A DNA stretch of 64,000 nt from Janthinobacterium sp. Marseille (GCF_000013625.1 NC_009659.1:2976001-3040000), one strand, 5' to 3'; counted from the first letter of the stretch, positions 8,686-18,203 are shown. Notes: generated by a model not told the origin, from the letters alone. A program made the numbers and translations.

Positions 8686-10029
8686 ATGGCCACCACGTAT
8701 GACACCGGACTTCCAGATGACTCCAAACTTGCCTCACCAGGTAATGGCCCCAGACTGGTCAACACTCGCGGCGGACATATCGCCCCCGGGGAAATTGCCA
8801 TTGGTGTAGTGATTGGTCGCGCATCAGAGTATTTCGACTTCTTTGTCTATGCCATCGCCTCTGTGCTGGTATTCCCATCCGTATTCTTTCCATTTGCACA
8901 ACCCCTCGAAGGCACGCTGTACTCATTCACCGTGTTCGCCTTTGCCTTCCTGGCGCGACCGCTGGGGACTGTTGCATTTATGGCAATTCAACGCAGGTTT
9001 AGCCGCGAAGCCAAGCTGACGCTGGCGCTGTTCCTGCTCGGTTTCTCTACTGCCGGTATCGCTTTCCTGCCAAGTTATGCGCAATTGGGCATGAGCGCCA
9101 TCCTTTTCCTGTCGCTGTTGCGTATCGGTCAAGGCATTGCGCTCGGCGGCTCATGGGATGGCCTGCCATCACTGTTGGCGCTGAATGCACCGCAAAACCG
9201 TCGTGGCTGGTATGCGATGCTGGGGCAACTGGGCGCACCGGTCGGTTTCCTGATCGCGGCCGGACTGTTCTCTTTCCTGTTGTCGGAACTGTCGCGTGCC
9301 GACTTCCTCGAATGGGGCTGGCGTTATCCTTTCTATGTCGCGTTCGCAATCAATGTAGTGGCATTGTTCGCCCGCCTGCGCCTGGTTTCCACACCGGAGT
9401 ACTCACGCCTGCTGGATGAACAGGAACTGGAACCGGTCAGCGCTACTGAAATCGTGCAAAAGCAAGGTCGCAACCTGATCATCGGTGCACTGGCAGCATT
9501 GGCCAGCTATGCGCTGTTCCATCTGGTCACGGTATTCCCGCTGTCCTGGATCAGCCTGTATTCGGACCGCTCGATCAGTGCCTTCCTGCATGTACAAATG
9601 ATGGGCGCGGCACTGGCGGCCGTTGGTGTCGTCATCTCCGGCCTGATTGCCGATCGCTTCGGCCGTCGCACCACGCTGGGTACCTTGGCTTGCCTGATCG
9701 CGATCTTCAGCGGTTTCGTGCCGATGCTGCTCAATGGCGGCACCCGTGGTGAAGACCTCTTCATCCTGATCGGCTTCGCGCTGCTCGGTTTGTCTTACGG
9801 CCAGGCGGCTGGTGCGGTTTCGGCCAACTTCCATGCCAAATACCGCTACACCGGCGCAGCCCTCACCTCCGATCTGGCTTGGCTGGTTGGTGCTGCATTT
9901 GCACCGCTGGTCGCACTCGGACTGTCGGCGCACTTCGGCCTCGGTTATGTCAGCCTCTATCTGTTGTCCGGCGCAGTTGGTTCGCTGGCGGCCTTGAGCC
10001 TGAACCGGGCACTGGAAATCAAGAACTAG
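8686..10029 (+). CDS. MFS transporter, metabolite:H+ symporter-like
   Basis: 447 residues from the ATG at 8686 (MATTYDTG), chosen over a GTG at 8641 because GGAG lies about 8 bases upstream. Twelve membrane segments are visible. The pattern ASEYFDFFVYAIASVLVFPSVFF followed by FAFLARPLGTVAF and GQGIALGGSWDG resembles the metabolite:H+ symporter branch (relatives of KgtP, ProP and ShiA), which import organic acids or osmolytes. The second half has the duplicated loop motif (GLIADRFGRRTTLG). It stands alone, convergent with the oxalate/formate carrier and sharing its terminator. The substrate is unknown. Confidence 0.85.
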   Translation: MATTYDTGLPDDSKLASPGNGPRLVNTRGGHIAPGEIAIGVVIGRASEYFDFFVYAIASVLVFPSVFFPFAQPLEGTLYSFTVFAFAFLARPLGTVAFMAIQRRFSREAKLTLALFLLGFSTAGIAFLPSYAQLGMSAILFLSLLRIGQGIALGGSWDGLPSLLALNAPQNRRGWYAMLGQLGAPVGFLIAAGLFSFLLSELSRADFLEWGWRYPFYVAFAINVVALFARLRLVSTPEYSRLLDEQELEPVSATEIVQKQGRNLIIGALAALASYALFHLVTVFPLSWISLYSDRSISAFLHVQMMGAALAAVGVVISGLIADRFGRRTTLGTLACLIAIFSGFVPMLLNGGTRGEDLFILIGFALLGLSYGQAAGAVSANFHAKYRYTGAALTSDLAWLVGAAFAPLVALGLSAHFGLGYVSLYLLSGAVGSLAALSLNRALEIKN

Positions 10030-10063
10030 TATTTAAGTAAGGCACGAAAGTGCCGACAAATAA

Positions 10064-10098
10064 AAAGGGCGGACATTCAATAATGTCCGCCCTTTTTT
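10064..10098. terminator. Bidirectional intrinsic terminator between convergent MFS genes
   Basis: A perfect 11 bp stem GGGCGGACATT (10067-10077) pairs with AATGTCCGCCC (10082-10092) across a 4-base loop, with AAAAA before and TTTTTT after, so it can stop transcription in both directions. Confidence 0.92.
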
Positions 10099-10113
10099 AT
10101 TACGCTCATTCCA

Positions 10114-11418
10114 TCAATTTTTCGTATCGTCACCGGCACTGATAAAGCGCTTACGCATAGGCAGCAATATAAACTTGGCCGCAATACCGGCGCCTATCGT
10201 AACGACCGCCGCAACTATAAATACCCGGTTCCAGTTGCCACCCGCCGCCAGCACCGATGCCAATGGCACCATCAGTGCCGCCACACCTTTTGCCGTATAT
10301 AAGGTCCCGGCATTCGCGGTCGCATACTTACTACCAAAGGTATCACCACAGATCGCAGGGAAAATCGAAAAGATCTCGCCCCAGAACATGAAGATCAAGG
10401 CAGCGAAGGTAATGAACAGATATGGATTGTGGCCATACTGCATCAAGCCGAGCAAAGCCAGGCCCTCGCCTATGAACACCAGGAACATCGTATTTTCACG
10501 GCCTATCTTGTCCGAGATAAAGCCGCATAAAGGACGCGTCAAACCATTGGCTACATTGTCTATCGACAGCGCCAGCGTGAGCAAAGGCAGCGTCACGCCA
10601 AACATCGTCATTGGCGTAGAACTAATGCCGAAATCATGCGCAATCGGTCCGAGTTGCGCGGTCGCCATTACGCCGCCCGCCGCTACCAACACATAGATCA
10701 CATAGATTAACCAAAACACCGGCTTGGTCAGCATTTGGCGTGTGGTGTAATCAACTTTCGATACATTGGCTACTTTGCTTTGTGCATGTTTAGGTGCCTG
10801 TGGCCGCACCAGCAACAGTGCCAGAATGAAAATCGCCACGCCTTGGATAATGCCGAAAGTCAGGAAAGTCTTTTCGTAGCCGGCACTGCCTATCATGTTC
10901 GCGATAGGAATCACGGTCACCGCAGCGCCCGCGCCAAACCCGGCGGCAGTGAGGCCGGCAGCCAGGCCACGCCGGTCGGGAAACCACTTCAGCGCATTAC
11001 CGACGCAAGTACCGTAAACGCAACCGGCCCCGATACCGGAGACCACCGCCGCTGCATACAGCATGGTGAGGGAATCGGCATAACTATTCATGATCCAGCC
11101 CAGGCCGGCAAAGATAGCTCCACCAGCCACCACCGGACGCGGGCCAAATTTATCGCCGAGCCAGCCTTCGATCGGCACCAGCCAGGTTTCAATCACGATG
11201 AAAATGGAAAATGCGAGCTGGATGGAAGCAGTACCCCAGTGATGCTTGCTTTCCATCGGCTCGACAAAAAGAGTCCAGCCGTACTGCAAATTAGCGACCA
11301 GGCCCATACACAAGATCCCGATGACCAGTTGCATCCAGCGATTCTTGTAGCCCTTGACCTGGTCGGAGTCCAGCGTATCTGCGGGGGAGTTAAGCGTATC
11401 CGTTTGAGCATTTGCCAT
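10114..11418 (-). CDS. oxlT: Oxalate/formate antiporter family MFS protein (OxlT-like)
   Basis: 434 residues with twelve membrane segments and the OFA-family pattern: YKNRWMQLVIGILCMGLVANLQYGW at the first helix, EGWLGDKFGPRPVVAGG in loop 2-3, GIGAGCVYGTCVGNALKWFPDRRGLAAGL, and GFISDKIGREN in the second half. OxlT exchanges oxalate for formate across the inner membrane, and carriers of this type are common in Oxalobacteraceae. No oxalyl-CoA decarboxylase or formyl-CoA transferase gene is nearby, so the real substrate could be another mono- or dicarboxylate. AGAGG stands about 10 bases before the ATG. Confidence 0.8.
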   Translation of the reverse strand: MANAQTDTLNSPADTLDSDQVKGYKNRWMQLVIGILCMGLVANLQYGWTLFVEPMESKHHWGTASIQLAFSIFIVIETWLVPIEGWLGDKFGPRPVVAGGAIFAGLGWIMNSYADSLTMLYAAAVVSGIGAGCVYGTCVGNALKWFPDRRGLAAGLTAAGFGAGAAVTVIPIANMIGSAGYEKTFLTFGIIQGVAIFILALLLVRPQAPKHAQSKVANVSKVDYTTRQMLTKPVFWLIYVIYVLVAAGGVMATAQLGPIAHDFGISSTPMTMFGVTLPLLTLALSIDNVANGLTRPLCGFISDKIGRENTMFLVFIGEGLALLGLMQYGHNPYLFITFAALIFMFWGEIFSIFPAICGDTFGSKYATANAGTLYTAKGVAALMVPLASVLAAGGNWNRVFIVAAVVTIGAGIAAKFILLPMRKRFISAGDDTKN

Positions 11419-11631
11419 TTTTATTACCTCTTGAAAGGGTTTTGAAATTTGCAGCGGCCGAACCTGGACTAGCCTGCCCTGAATGAAGCGGGCATCTACG
11501 ATCGATAAGATCGATTATTCAGAAATTAATTCAATAAACACTACAGCTAAAAGACAGGCAAAGAGTATGCCGATGCAATATGACCAGCCGGTTAAGATCC
11601 AAATAAGATCCAAACAAGGCCCAAATGCCAA

Positions 11632-11653
11632 CGGCCGCAAATGCGGCCGTTGT
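11632..11653. repeat. Perfect GC-rich inverted repeat downstream of the DUF3325 gene
   Basis: ACGGCCGC-aaat-GCGGCCGT forms a stable hairpin about 30 bp beyond the stop of the DUF3325 gene. There is no T-run on either side, so it is not a classical intrinsic terminator; it could protect the 3' end of the iron operon mRNA or assist Rho-dependent termination. Confidence 0.5.
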
Positions 11654-11682
11654 TAGGAAAGGAGGTGGCTACGCCTACCCTG

Positions 11683-12036
11683 CTAGCCGAGCAACCATAC
11701 AGCACCCAGCAAGACGGCCAGGCCGGTGGCGACCTTGCCCATCAGGACGGTCCGTTGTGGTGCATAAGTCAGTAAAAGCACCAGCAGCAAGGCACCTACC
11801 GTCATGGTTCCCAGGCATAACACCGAGCCTACGGTCCAGCCCTGCAACTGGATGCTAATCGCATAAGTAACAAGCAAAGCCAGCGTTCCCAGCATCCGAT
11901 ACAGATTGCGTTCGCGCTGCTGCGGCTCTTTGCCGCGACCATGTATATCTGCGTAATGCCGGTCCATGCCCAGGCTGAGCGCAGTCCAGCCGCCATAAGA
12001 CAGTGCCAGTGCTGCTATGAATCCAAACATGCTCAT
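11683..12036 (-). CDS. DUF3325 family small membrane protein
   Basis: 117 residues with four hydrophobic segments (FGFIAALALSYGGWTALSLGMDRHYADIHGR at the start, then MLGTLALLVTYAISIQL, GSVLCLGTMTVGALLLVLLLTYAP, KVATGLAVLLGAVWLLG), matching DUF3325, a family seen almost always beside PepSY-domain membrane proteins in Fur-controlled iron loci. It overlaps the upstream PepSY gene by 4 bp as ATGA. No enzymatic motif is visible; it is probably an accessory subunit of the PepSY protein. Confidence 0.8.
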   Translation of the reverse strand: MSMFGFIAALALSYGGWTALSLGMDRHYADIHGRGKEPQQRERNLYRMLGTLALLVTYAISIQLQGWTVGSVLCLGTMTVGALLLVLLLTYAPQRTVLMGKVATGLAVLLGAVWLLG

Positions 12037-13664
12037 ACCGCCTCCTGCATAGGGCGATCGCTATCGCCCCTTTCGAGCGCTTTTTCTACTGCTTTTGCCT
12101 TGGCTACCGGTTTCTTTTGCGCCAGTCGTTTCGCCGCATAGATCAGGGACAAGCCAAAGCCGAGCGCAAACAAATCAAAACCTGCCACCGCCCATGGACC
12201 TTTGCCCTGCAACAGGGTCACGCCCAGATGCGAGTTGGTGGTAAATACATTCAGTACCGGTATCAGCGCAAACAGCAAGCCGCCTGCAGTCAGCTGCCAT
12301 TGCCACATGCGGCGATTCGGGCGGATATGCGCGAGCACTGCAGCCGCGCCCCAGGCAATAAAGAACCAGCTGATTTCGGTTTCAATCCGCTTTTCGATAC
12401 CGACCGCCAGCAGGCGATTCGCCCAAAAATAAGCGGCCAGCGCAATCGGCAAGCCGGCAATCGCGCCAATATTCAAACCGTCGACCAAGCGCAAGCCAAA
12501 GCCGACACGCCCGCCTTTAGCCAATACCTTCGCGTAGCTTTGTCGCTTCTTGACCGCCCACAGCAAGGCACCGGTCGCCACCATCGCGCAACCTGCAAGT
12601 CCGCACAGGAAGAATAAAGTACGCAATAAAGGATTGGCGAAGTCGGCCACATGCAAACCGTAGAGCACGCCGCGTGCTTCGACCGCAGTACTCGTCTCGT
12701 CACCTATGGAAGAAATGAAAGCACCGCTTACACCGTCAAACTGCATTGACTGGCGTGTATTCGACAACTTGGTTTCAGGTTCACGCGTGATTTGAATGGT
12801 CGCATTCGCATCGCCCGGATTATTCACCGTTACGCGACTGACCTGTCCGCCATTCCAGTGTTTTTCAGCCTGCACCAGCATCGGCCCAATCGGGGCCAGT
12901 GGCGCGGCCTTGTTGGCCGGCTTTTTATTTTCCGCCTGGCGGAACGCTTCTGCAGTAAAGGCTTTTTCATCGCCCTTGTACGCCGATTGCACGCCGAACG
13001 GCATATACAAAAACATCAGCGTTACCAGCCCGGTATAGGTAATCATCAGGTGATACGGCAAGGCCAGTACCGCCACGGCATTGTGTGCATCCAGCCATGA
13101 GCGCTGGCCCTTCTTCGGTCGGAAGGTGAAGAAATCCTTGAAAATCCGTTTGTGCGTAATCACGCCGCTGACGATGGCCACCAGCATAAACATCGCACAG
13201 AAACCGATGATCCAGCGCGCCCATATCGCCGGCATGTAATGCAAATCGTAATGCAGGCGATAGATAAATTCACCACCGCGCGTTTCGCGTACTTCGGCCA
13301 GGCGTTCACCGGTAGCAGGATTCAATTGCGCGCGTTCGAGTTTGCCACGACCTTTTTTACCCGGTTCAGGCTGTCCGATCCAGGTCACGTTCAAAGCCTG
13401 GTTGCGTTCGTCCGGCAAGGTAATAAACCAGCGCGACGCACCGGCCGCTTCTTTTTCCAGCATGCGTACCGCGTGGTCTATCGCCTGTGCTGCCGGCACC
13501 GGCGTCGCTGCCGCCGCATGCAATTCCGGCTTCATCCACAGCGTAATCTCGTCACGGAAATACGAAGCGGTCCCCGCAGTAAAAACCAGGAACAAGACCC
13601 AACACACCAGCAAACCTGACCAGGTATGCAACCACGCCATCGACTGGCGGAATCCTTCTTTCAT
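12033..13664 (-). CDS. PepSY-associated TM helix protein, iron-uptake reductase-like
   Basis: 543 residues from the ATG at 13664, which overlaps the upstream stop as ATGA; a longer reading from 13763 would run into that gene. It begins MKEGFRQSMAWLHTWSGLLVCWVLFLVFTAGT, the first helix of PepSY_TM proteins, then a PepSY-like periplasmic region (residues about 55-150), a second helix pair with H-x-R-I-F-K-D-F-F-T-F-R (THKRIFKDFFTFRPKKG), a second periplasmic part and four C-terminal helices. Proteins of this type are thought to reduce ferric-siderophores at the inner membrane. The neighbours DUF3649 and DUF3325 and the upstream Fur box support a role in iron acquisition. Confidence 0.85.
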   Translation of the reverse strand: MKEGFRQSMAWLHTWSGLLVCWVLFLVFTAGTASYFRDEITLWMKPELHAAAATPVPAAQAIDHAVRMLEKEAAGASRWFITLPDERNQALNVTWIGQPEPGKKGRGKLERAQLNPATGERLAEVRETRGGEFIYRLHYDLHYMPAIWARWIIGFCAMFMLVAIVSGVITHKRIFKDFFTFRPKKGQRSWLDAHNAVAVLALPYHLMITYTGLVTLMFLYMPFGVQSAYKGDEKAFTAEAFRQAENKKPANKAAPLAPIGPMLVQAEKHWNGGQVSRVTVNNPGDANATIQITREPETKLSNTRQSMQFDGVSGAFISSIGDETSTAVEARGVLYGLHVADFANPLLRTLFFLCGLAGCAMVATGALLWAVKKRQSYAKVLAKGGRVGFGLRLVDGLNIGAIAGLPIALAAYFWANRLLAVGIEKRIETEISWFFIAWGAAAVLAHIRPNRRMWQWQLTAGGLLFALIPVLNVFTTNSHLGVTLLQGKGPWAVAGFDLFALGFGLSLIYAAKRLAQKKPVAKAKAVEKALERGDSDRPMQEAV

Positions 13665-13951
13665 GCGAAGCTCCGATGTGCCAGCAAACCCAATCCGAGG
13701 ATGGCAGCAGGTAACACGATACCGATCCAGGCGCGGAATGCATTGCGCGCGGCAAACACCCACAACACCGCGCAGGTATAGACGGTAAAAGATAATAAAG
13801 TCGCCGTCAGCACGGCATCGATCCGCACCATGGGCAAAATGACCGCCAGCAAGGCGGTCGCCAGCGCCGTCACCGCGTAGCCACCAAGGATGGCGGCTAC
13901 GGCGCGTGAGGCAACGCCCAGACGGTATTGCAATTCTTCGTTCAGTTTCAT
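13661..13951 (-). CDS. DUF3649 family small membrane protein
   Basis: 96 residues from the ATG at 13951 (MKLNEELQYRLGVASRAVAAILGGYAVTAL), the usual N-terminus of DUF3649 proteins; a longer reading starting at 14071 begins only 8 bases from the Fur box and would leave no leader. Three hydrophobic segments are visible (ATALLAVILPMV, AVLTATLLSFTVYTCAVLWVF, WIGIVLPAAILGLGLLA). First gene of the operon with the PepSY and DUF3325 genes. Function is unknown beyond its constant association with iron transport. Confidence 0.8.
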   Translation of the reverse strand: MKLNEELQYRLGVASRAVAAILGGYAVTALATALLAVILPMVRIDAVLTATLLSFTVYTCAVLWVFAARNAFRAWIGIVLPAAILGLGLLAHRSFA

Positions 13952-14078
13952 CTGTTTGAAATTACTTGTATTGCACGGCCCATTGATCAAGATTCGGCCA
14001 TATAGGGCAATAACATTTGCCTGCTCGGCAAACATGATCGGCAAGACGGCACTCGCCCAAAACGGAAACATTTTAATC

Positions 14079-14095
14079 GATAATGATTATCATTA
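14079..14095. promoter_or_regulatory. Fur box
   Basis: The 15 bp sequence TAATGATTATCATTA (14081-14095) is a perfect 7-1-7 palindrome, extended to GATAATGATTATCATTA on the left, almost identical to the E. coli Fur consensus. It lies about 130 bp before the DUF3649 start and should repress the operon when iron is plentiful. Confidence 0.92.
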
Positions 14096-14268
14096 ACAGT
14101 GGTAAATGCCTGATATACGAATTATTGTTGCTTTTTAATAAGCATCCAGGGGGCCGGGCATGCAGGCGGGAGAAACCGGGAGGTGGGAATATCAGGCAAA
14201 GGTGGAGACACGCGGCAGGCACTCCCCTGCCATGAAGGGAATGCGAAGCCGGGGAATTTGCAGTGGAA

Positions 14269-14808
14269 TCAGGCCGGATCGTGTAGCAGCACAGGGGACA
14301 GTGAAAGCCCGGCAGCCTTGCCGGTCGCAACGACCTTCCTATCAATACGCGGACTGTCAAATTGCATCACACCACCACGATCATCATGATGTGCAACCAT
14401 CCGACGCTCGGTCTGCAATTGCGCCAGCTCGGGTTCCGGCAATTTCGAATAGGAAGCTAGGTCCGCCACTGCCACCGCAAATGGCCAACGGCGACGGTTC
14501 AGGTTGCGGAAACGGAAGTACTCGATCGCCGCCCATAACAATAATGAACCGGACAGCGCGATCACGATCAGGGCATAGGACACCGTCAAATGCCGCACAT
14601 TGAGCATATCGGCCGCATACGTCAGTTCATTGATCGAGTGATAGCCCAGCATGCCGGCGATCAGGGTCAGCAAAGGCCACCACAGGTAAACGAAGAAACC
14701 CCAGAACACGATGGTGACCAGCGCACTCACGAATTTCGTCAGTGGCGCCACCAGGTGCGGTTTATTCAGGATGAGCGGATTGGTTTGTTCTTGCAGGTCG
14801 CTAGTCAT
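14269..14808 (-). CDS. pgaD: PgaD-like poly-N-acetylglucosamine synthase subunit
   Basis: 179 residues. Two membrane helices near the N-terminus (TKFVSALVTIVFWGFFVYLWWPLLTLIAG and VSYALIVIALSGSLLLWAAIEYFRF) followed by a cytoplasmic tail match PgaD, which partners PgaC and mediates its activation by cyclic di-GMP in E. coli. The tail is longer than in E. coli PgaD (about 137 residues). The start overlaps the end of pgaC by 8 bp, and it is the last gene of pgaABCD. Confidence 0.85.
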   Translation of the reverse strand: MTSDLQEQTNPLILNKPHLVAPLTKFVSALVTIVFWGFFVYLWWPLLTLIAGMLGYHSINELTYAADMLNVRHLTVSYALIVIALSGSLLLWAAIEYFRFRNLNRRRWPFAVAVADLASYSKLPEPELAQLQTERRMVAHHDDRGGVMQFDSPRIDRKVVATGKAAGLSLSPVLLHDPA

Positions 14809-16126
14809 GATTACCTCGATGCGGCTGCGGTGCCGGTTCGGTGTTGATTGGCGGTAGCGCTTTCACGTGCACGCCGTCTGCCGAGCCGACACCGCGGTCC
14901 GGACTCACCCATACGGCACGACGTCCACTCTTGCGGAACAAGACCTTGGGCACGGACCAGACGGTGGTACACATATTCAGCATCCAATAAAAGACCGGAT
15001 ACCAGATCATCCAAAAGAAATGGCGATATACCTTTTTGTCGTAATGGCGATCGAGGATCATGCCGACCATCACCTGCAACAAACAGGTGGTACCGATCAA
15101 CACCCCGTGCCAGCTCGGGAAAATCTCTACACGCCACAATGGCGGGATATAAATAAACAGGCTGAGGATGTACAAGACCAGCACTGTAACCATCGTGTAG
15201 GCCCACAAGACCGACAGGTTGTATTCGATATAAACCAGCCACAAGCGACGCAGATGCCAGTGACGGAAAATGTAGGCGTACTTGAAAATCGCCTGCACGC
15301 CACCCATCGCCCAGCGCAGGCGCTGCTTCCACAAACCCTTGACGGTTTCCGGCATCAGGATCCAGCACAATGCGCGCGGCTCGAAACGTACATCCCAATG
15401 GTTCGCCTGCAACTTCCAGCTGATGTCGATATCCTCGGTCAGCATCTCCGGGCTCCAGAAACCGACATCAAGCAAGGCGCGACGGCGAAACATCACTACG
15501 ACACCGGATACCGTGAACAGGCGACCGTAAATGCGTTGGGTACGTTTGATCAGGCCCACGATGGAAGAAAATTCACCAACCTGCAAACGTCCGAGCAAAG
15601 TGGAACGGGTACGGATACGCGGATTGCCGGTAACGGCACCGAGGCGCGGACCGGTTTCAAAATGCTTGAGCAGCCACGGGATCGAGTCCGGATCGAGGAT
15701 CGCATCACCATCGATACACATCAGGAATTCGCTTTTGGCAATCAACGCGGCCGTATTCAAGGCCACTGCCTTGCCCTGGTTACGCGCCTGGTGCACGACG
15801 CGCAGCTTGGGATGCGTTGCGATCAGTTCGTCGAGAATGGCGCCGGTATTGTCCTTGCTACCGTCGTTGACGCAAATGATTTCGTAATCCGGATAGTTCA
15901 GGCGCGACAAGGCATCCACCACGCTGCGGATATTGTCGCCTTCATTGAAGCACGGCACGATCACTGAAACCGGTGGTGTTGATTTCAGTTCCGTCAGTGG
16001 ATTCTGATCGTGCAGGCTGGTCCGTTCATAACGCAGGTAATACGTAATCCCACCAATGATCCAGACATAAGCCATGAACAATGGGTAGTAAAACGTAAAA
16101 CCGAAGAGGACGTTTTCAAAAGTCAT
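14801..16126 (-). CDS. pgaC: Poly-beta-1,6-N-acetylglucosamine synthase (GT2)
   Basis: 441 residues. Two N-terminal helices, a family 2 glycosyltransferase domain (VSVIVPCFNEGDN; VNDGSKDNTG; the metal-binding D-x-D as IDGDAILD; TEDIDIS; and the polymer-holding QRLRW), then C-terminal helices that form the export channel. It polymerises UDP-GlcNAc into poly-beta-1,6-GlcNAc and passes it through the inner membrane. Two bases separate it from the pgaB stop. Confidence 0.95.
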   Translation of the reverse strand: MTFENVLFGFTFYYPLFMAYVWIIGGITYYLRYERTSLHDQNPLTELKSTPPVSVIVPCFNEGDNIRSVVDALSRLNYPDYEIICVNDGSKDNTGAILDELIATHPKLRVVHQARNQGKAVALNTAALIAKSEFLMCIDGDAILDPDSIPWLLKHFETGPRLGAVTGNPRIRTRSTLLGRLQVGEFSSIVGLIKRTQRIYGRLFTVSGVVVMFRRRALLDVGFWSPEMLTEDIDISWKLQANHWDVRFEPRALCWILMPETVKGLWKQRLRWAMGGVQAIFKYAYIFRHWHLRRLWLVYIEYNLSVLWAYTMVTVLVLYILSLFIYIPPLWRVEIFPSWHGVLIGTTCLLQVMVGMILDRHYDKKVYRHFFWMIWYPVFYWMLNMCTTVWSVPKVLFRKSGRRAVWVSPDRGVGSADGVHVKALPPINTEPAPQPHRGNHD

Positions 16127-16128
16127 GG

Positions 16129-18198
16129 CTATCTCCGCGCCGGATGCGTTTCTACGGAGATTTCAGGCTTGATGATGTCTTCTTCCGGTTGGTTCGCATG
16201 GAAGTCGTCCGGATAGTAGCCAACTCCACGCGCGCCGGCCAGGCGCAACTGGCGTATCTGTGCCGCCAGCGTGGCCGATGGAATCGGCGTATTGCTGCGC
16301 CAATCCTTGCTCTGCAATTCAAACACCGTGGTGCGCAAAGCACCCGGCGTCTGCTTCACGGTATCCATCAAACGTGCGAGCCAGGCAGTGGCGTCCTTCG
16401 CCCCTTCCATATAGGGCATCGCCATGATCGCGGTGTAATCGTAAGTCGCGAGGAAGCTCGGGTAAGTCTGCGCAAACCAGTCTTCCGAATCCGGATTCAG
16501 GATAACTTCTGCATAAACATTGCGTGCCGTCATCAATGCCGGCTGGTACTTGCGCAAGGTCGCGGCCAGCTGCAGGGTGAAATCGTTCAGGTAAGCCGTC
16601 TTCTTTTGCGCCCACAAACGGCGTACCTGCGGATCATTGCGCATCTCTTCCATCACACCCGACAAATGCCATTGGTCACGATATACGGCGAGTGCTGCCG
16701 GGCTTGCATCCTCGTAGTCCGACAAAGTCGCATCGTCATGGAATAGCACGCCATAGAAGGCCGAATGCTTGCCCAGGTCTTCGTATATCTCGGTAATGGT
16801 CTGGCGTGCTAACGGATCGAAAGGTGACAGGCGCAAATAACGGTTCTGCGACGCGGATGCAGGTGCACCCGGCATGGTCTGCACCAAATGGGTAGCGGCC
16901 GGATTCGAGTCAGGCAGTTTGAACGCCATCACCGGCATCCAGGCAAATACCCGCACCCCGGCGCGCGTACGCAACTGCCACGAGACGCGTGTAAATAAAT
17001 CGCTGCGCATCGGCATATGGCGATTCGGAAAATACAATGCATCGGCCACTCCATCACCATCCGGATCGGCATAAGCCTGCAGATAGACAGTCGTCGGCCG
17101 CAGTCGCACCATGCGGTCCAACAGTTTCGACAAATTCGCTTCCTGCACTTCCGGATCCGGGTCGTAGACATAATCCAGGTCGACATGGATTACCCGCTCC
17201 ATCGGCCGTTCGACACCATCGTAAGTCGCAGGCTGGCGCAGGATTTCGGCCAGGCCGTTGAGTTCGGTATCGAACACCACCAGCGTACGGCGGATGTAAT
17301 TCGGATCATCGTTAGCTGTGTTCGGACCCGGCTCCAGATTCAATGAGATCGGCATCCCTACTTCGGCCGCAATCTTGTTCGCGATCTGGCTATTGGCGCC
17401 ATACGGCCATACCATCGCACGTGGACGCTTGCCGGTTTCCTTTTCGATCAGACTGGCGCTACGCTCCAGGTCTGCACGTATGCGCTTGGTGTAGGCTTCA
17501 TCACTTTCGTATTGCTTATTCTGTGGCCAGTAAAAACGCGTAATGGCCGCCGGCATCATATTGCCCTGCGGATTACCAATGATGCCCTTGTGCAGGCTGT
17601 GCGAATGCGAGGCGACTTCGATCAGGCCGGAAGCCTGCATCTCACGCACCTGGTCCCAATTCACAAACGCCTTGCGCGGCGCCTTGATATCGCCGAACTG
17701 TACCGACTCGTCTTGCGGTGTCTGGATCCAGTCGCCGACGATTGCAATCAAGGCCGGGAAACCGAATTGCTTGAGCAAAGGGAAGACCTTGGTGTACATG
17801 CTTTCAAAGCCATCATCGAAAGTCAGCAAGATCGCTTTTTCCGGCAATGGCTTCTTGCCTGCACGCGCATCGATAATTTGCTGCAGGCTGACCGGGTGGT
17901 AACCGTTCTGGTCCAGCCAGCTCAGTTGTGCGGTCAGGTCGCGCGTATCCACCGCTGTCGCTTCCGGCCATACCTTGAAAGTTTCGCGCACATTGTCACG
18001 CACGTCGTGGTAACACAGCACACGGTACGATTGCGGTGGGTCTATACGCTGCGCCGGTATTTGCAGGCGCGGGACTTCAACACCGGCAGCTTGCTGCGCC
18101 GATGCAAAGGCAGGCAGCAATGCGATAAGGACCATGCACATTAGCTGCCGGATAATGTCTTCAGGTTTGCGCAGACTGCTGAGCGCTATCGTCAACAT
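16129..18198 (-). CDS. pgaB: Poly-beta-1,6-N-acetylglucosamine N-deacetylase
   Basis: About 689 residues from the ATG at 18198; a TTG at 18219 would overlap pgaA and is less likely. A signal peptide ends near AFASAQQ. The NodB-type deacetylase domain follows (CYHDVRDN, LTFDDGFESMY with the metal-binding DD, VASHSHSLHKG with the H-x-x-x-H metal ligands), then a C-terminal glycoside-hydrolase-like domain (FHDDATLSDYEDASPAAL, LEDWFAQTYPSFLATYDYTAIMAMPYMEG). It deacetylates part of the polymer in the periplasm so that PgaA can export it. Full-length by comparison with E. coli PgaB (672). Confidence 0.93.
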   Translation of the reverse strand: MLTIALSSLRKPEDIIRQLMCMVLIALLPAFASAQQAAGVEVPRLQIPAQRIDPPQSYRVLCYHDVRDNVRETFKVWPEATAVDTRDLTAQLSWLDQNGYHPVSLQQIIDARAGKKPLPEKAILLTFDDGFESMYTKVFPLLKQFGFPALIAIVGDWIQTPQDESVQFGDIKAPRKAFVNWDQVREMQASGLIEVASHSHSLHKGIIGNPQGNMMPAAITRFYWPQNKQYESDEAYTKRIRADLERSASLIEKETGKRPRAMVWPYGANSQIANKIAAEVGMPISLNLEPGPNTANDDPNYIRRTLVVFDTELNGLAEILRQPATYDGVERPMERVIHVDLDYVYDPDPEVQEANLSKLLDRMVRLRPTTVYLQAYADPDGDGVADALYFPNRHMPMRSDLFTRVSWQLRTRAGVRVFAWMPVMAFKLPDSNPAATHLVQTMPGAPASASQNRYLRLSPFDPLARQTITEIYEDLGKHSAFYGVLFHDDATLSDYEDASPAALAVYRDQWHLSGVMEEMRNDPQVRRLWAQKKTAYLNDFTLQLAATLRKYQPALMTARNVYAEVILNPDSEDWFAQTYPSFLATYDYTAIMAMPYMEGAKDATAWLARLMDTVKQTPGALRTTVFELQSKDWRSNTPIPSATLAAQIRQLRLAGARGVGYYPDDFHANQPEEDIIKPEISVETHPARR

Positions 18199-18203
18199 GT
18201 TCT

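Noticed and set aside
11460..11640. Possible riboswitch or small RNA before the oxalate/formate carrier
   Set aside because: Only short local palindromes such as ATCGATAAGATCGAT are present; no known riboswitch core can be recognised.
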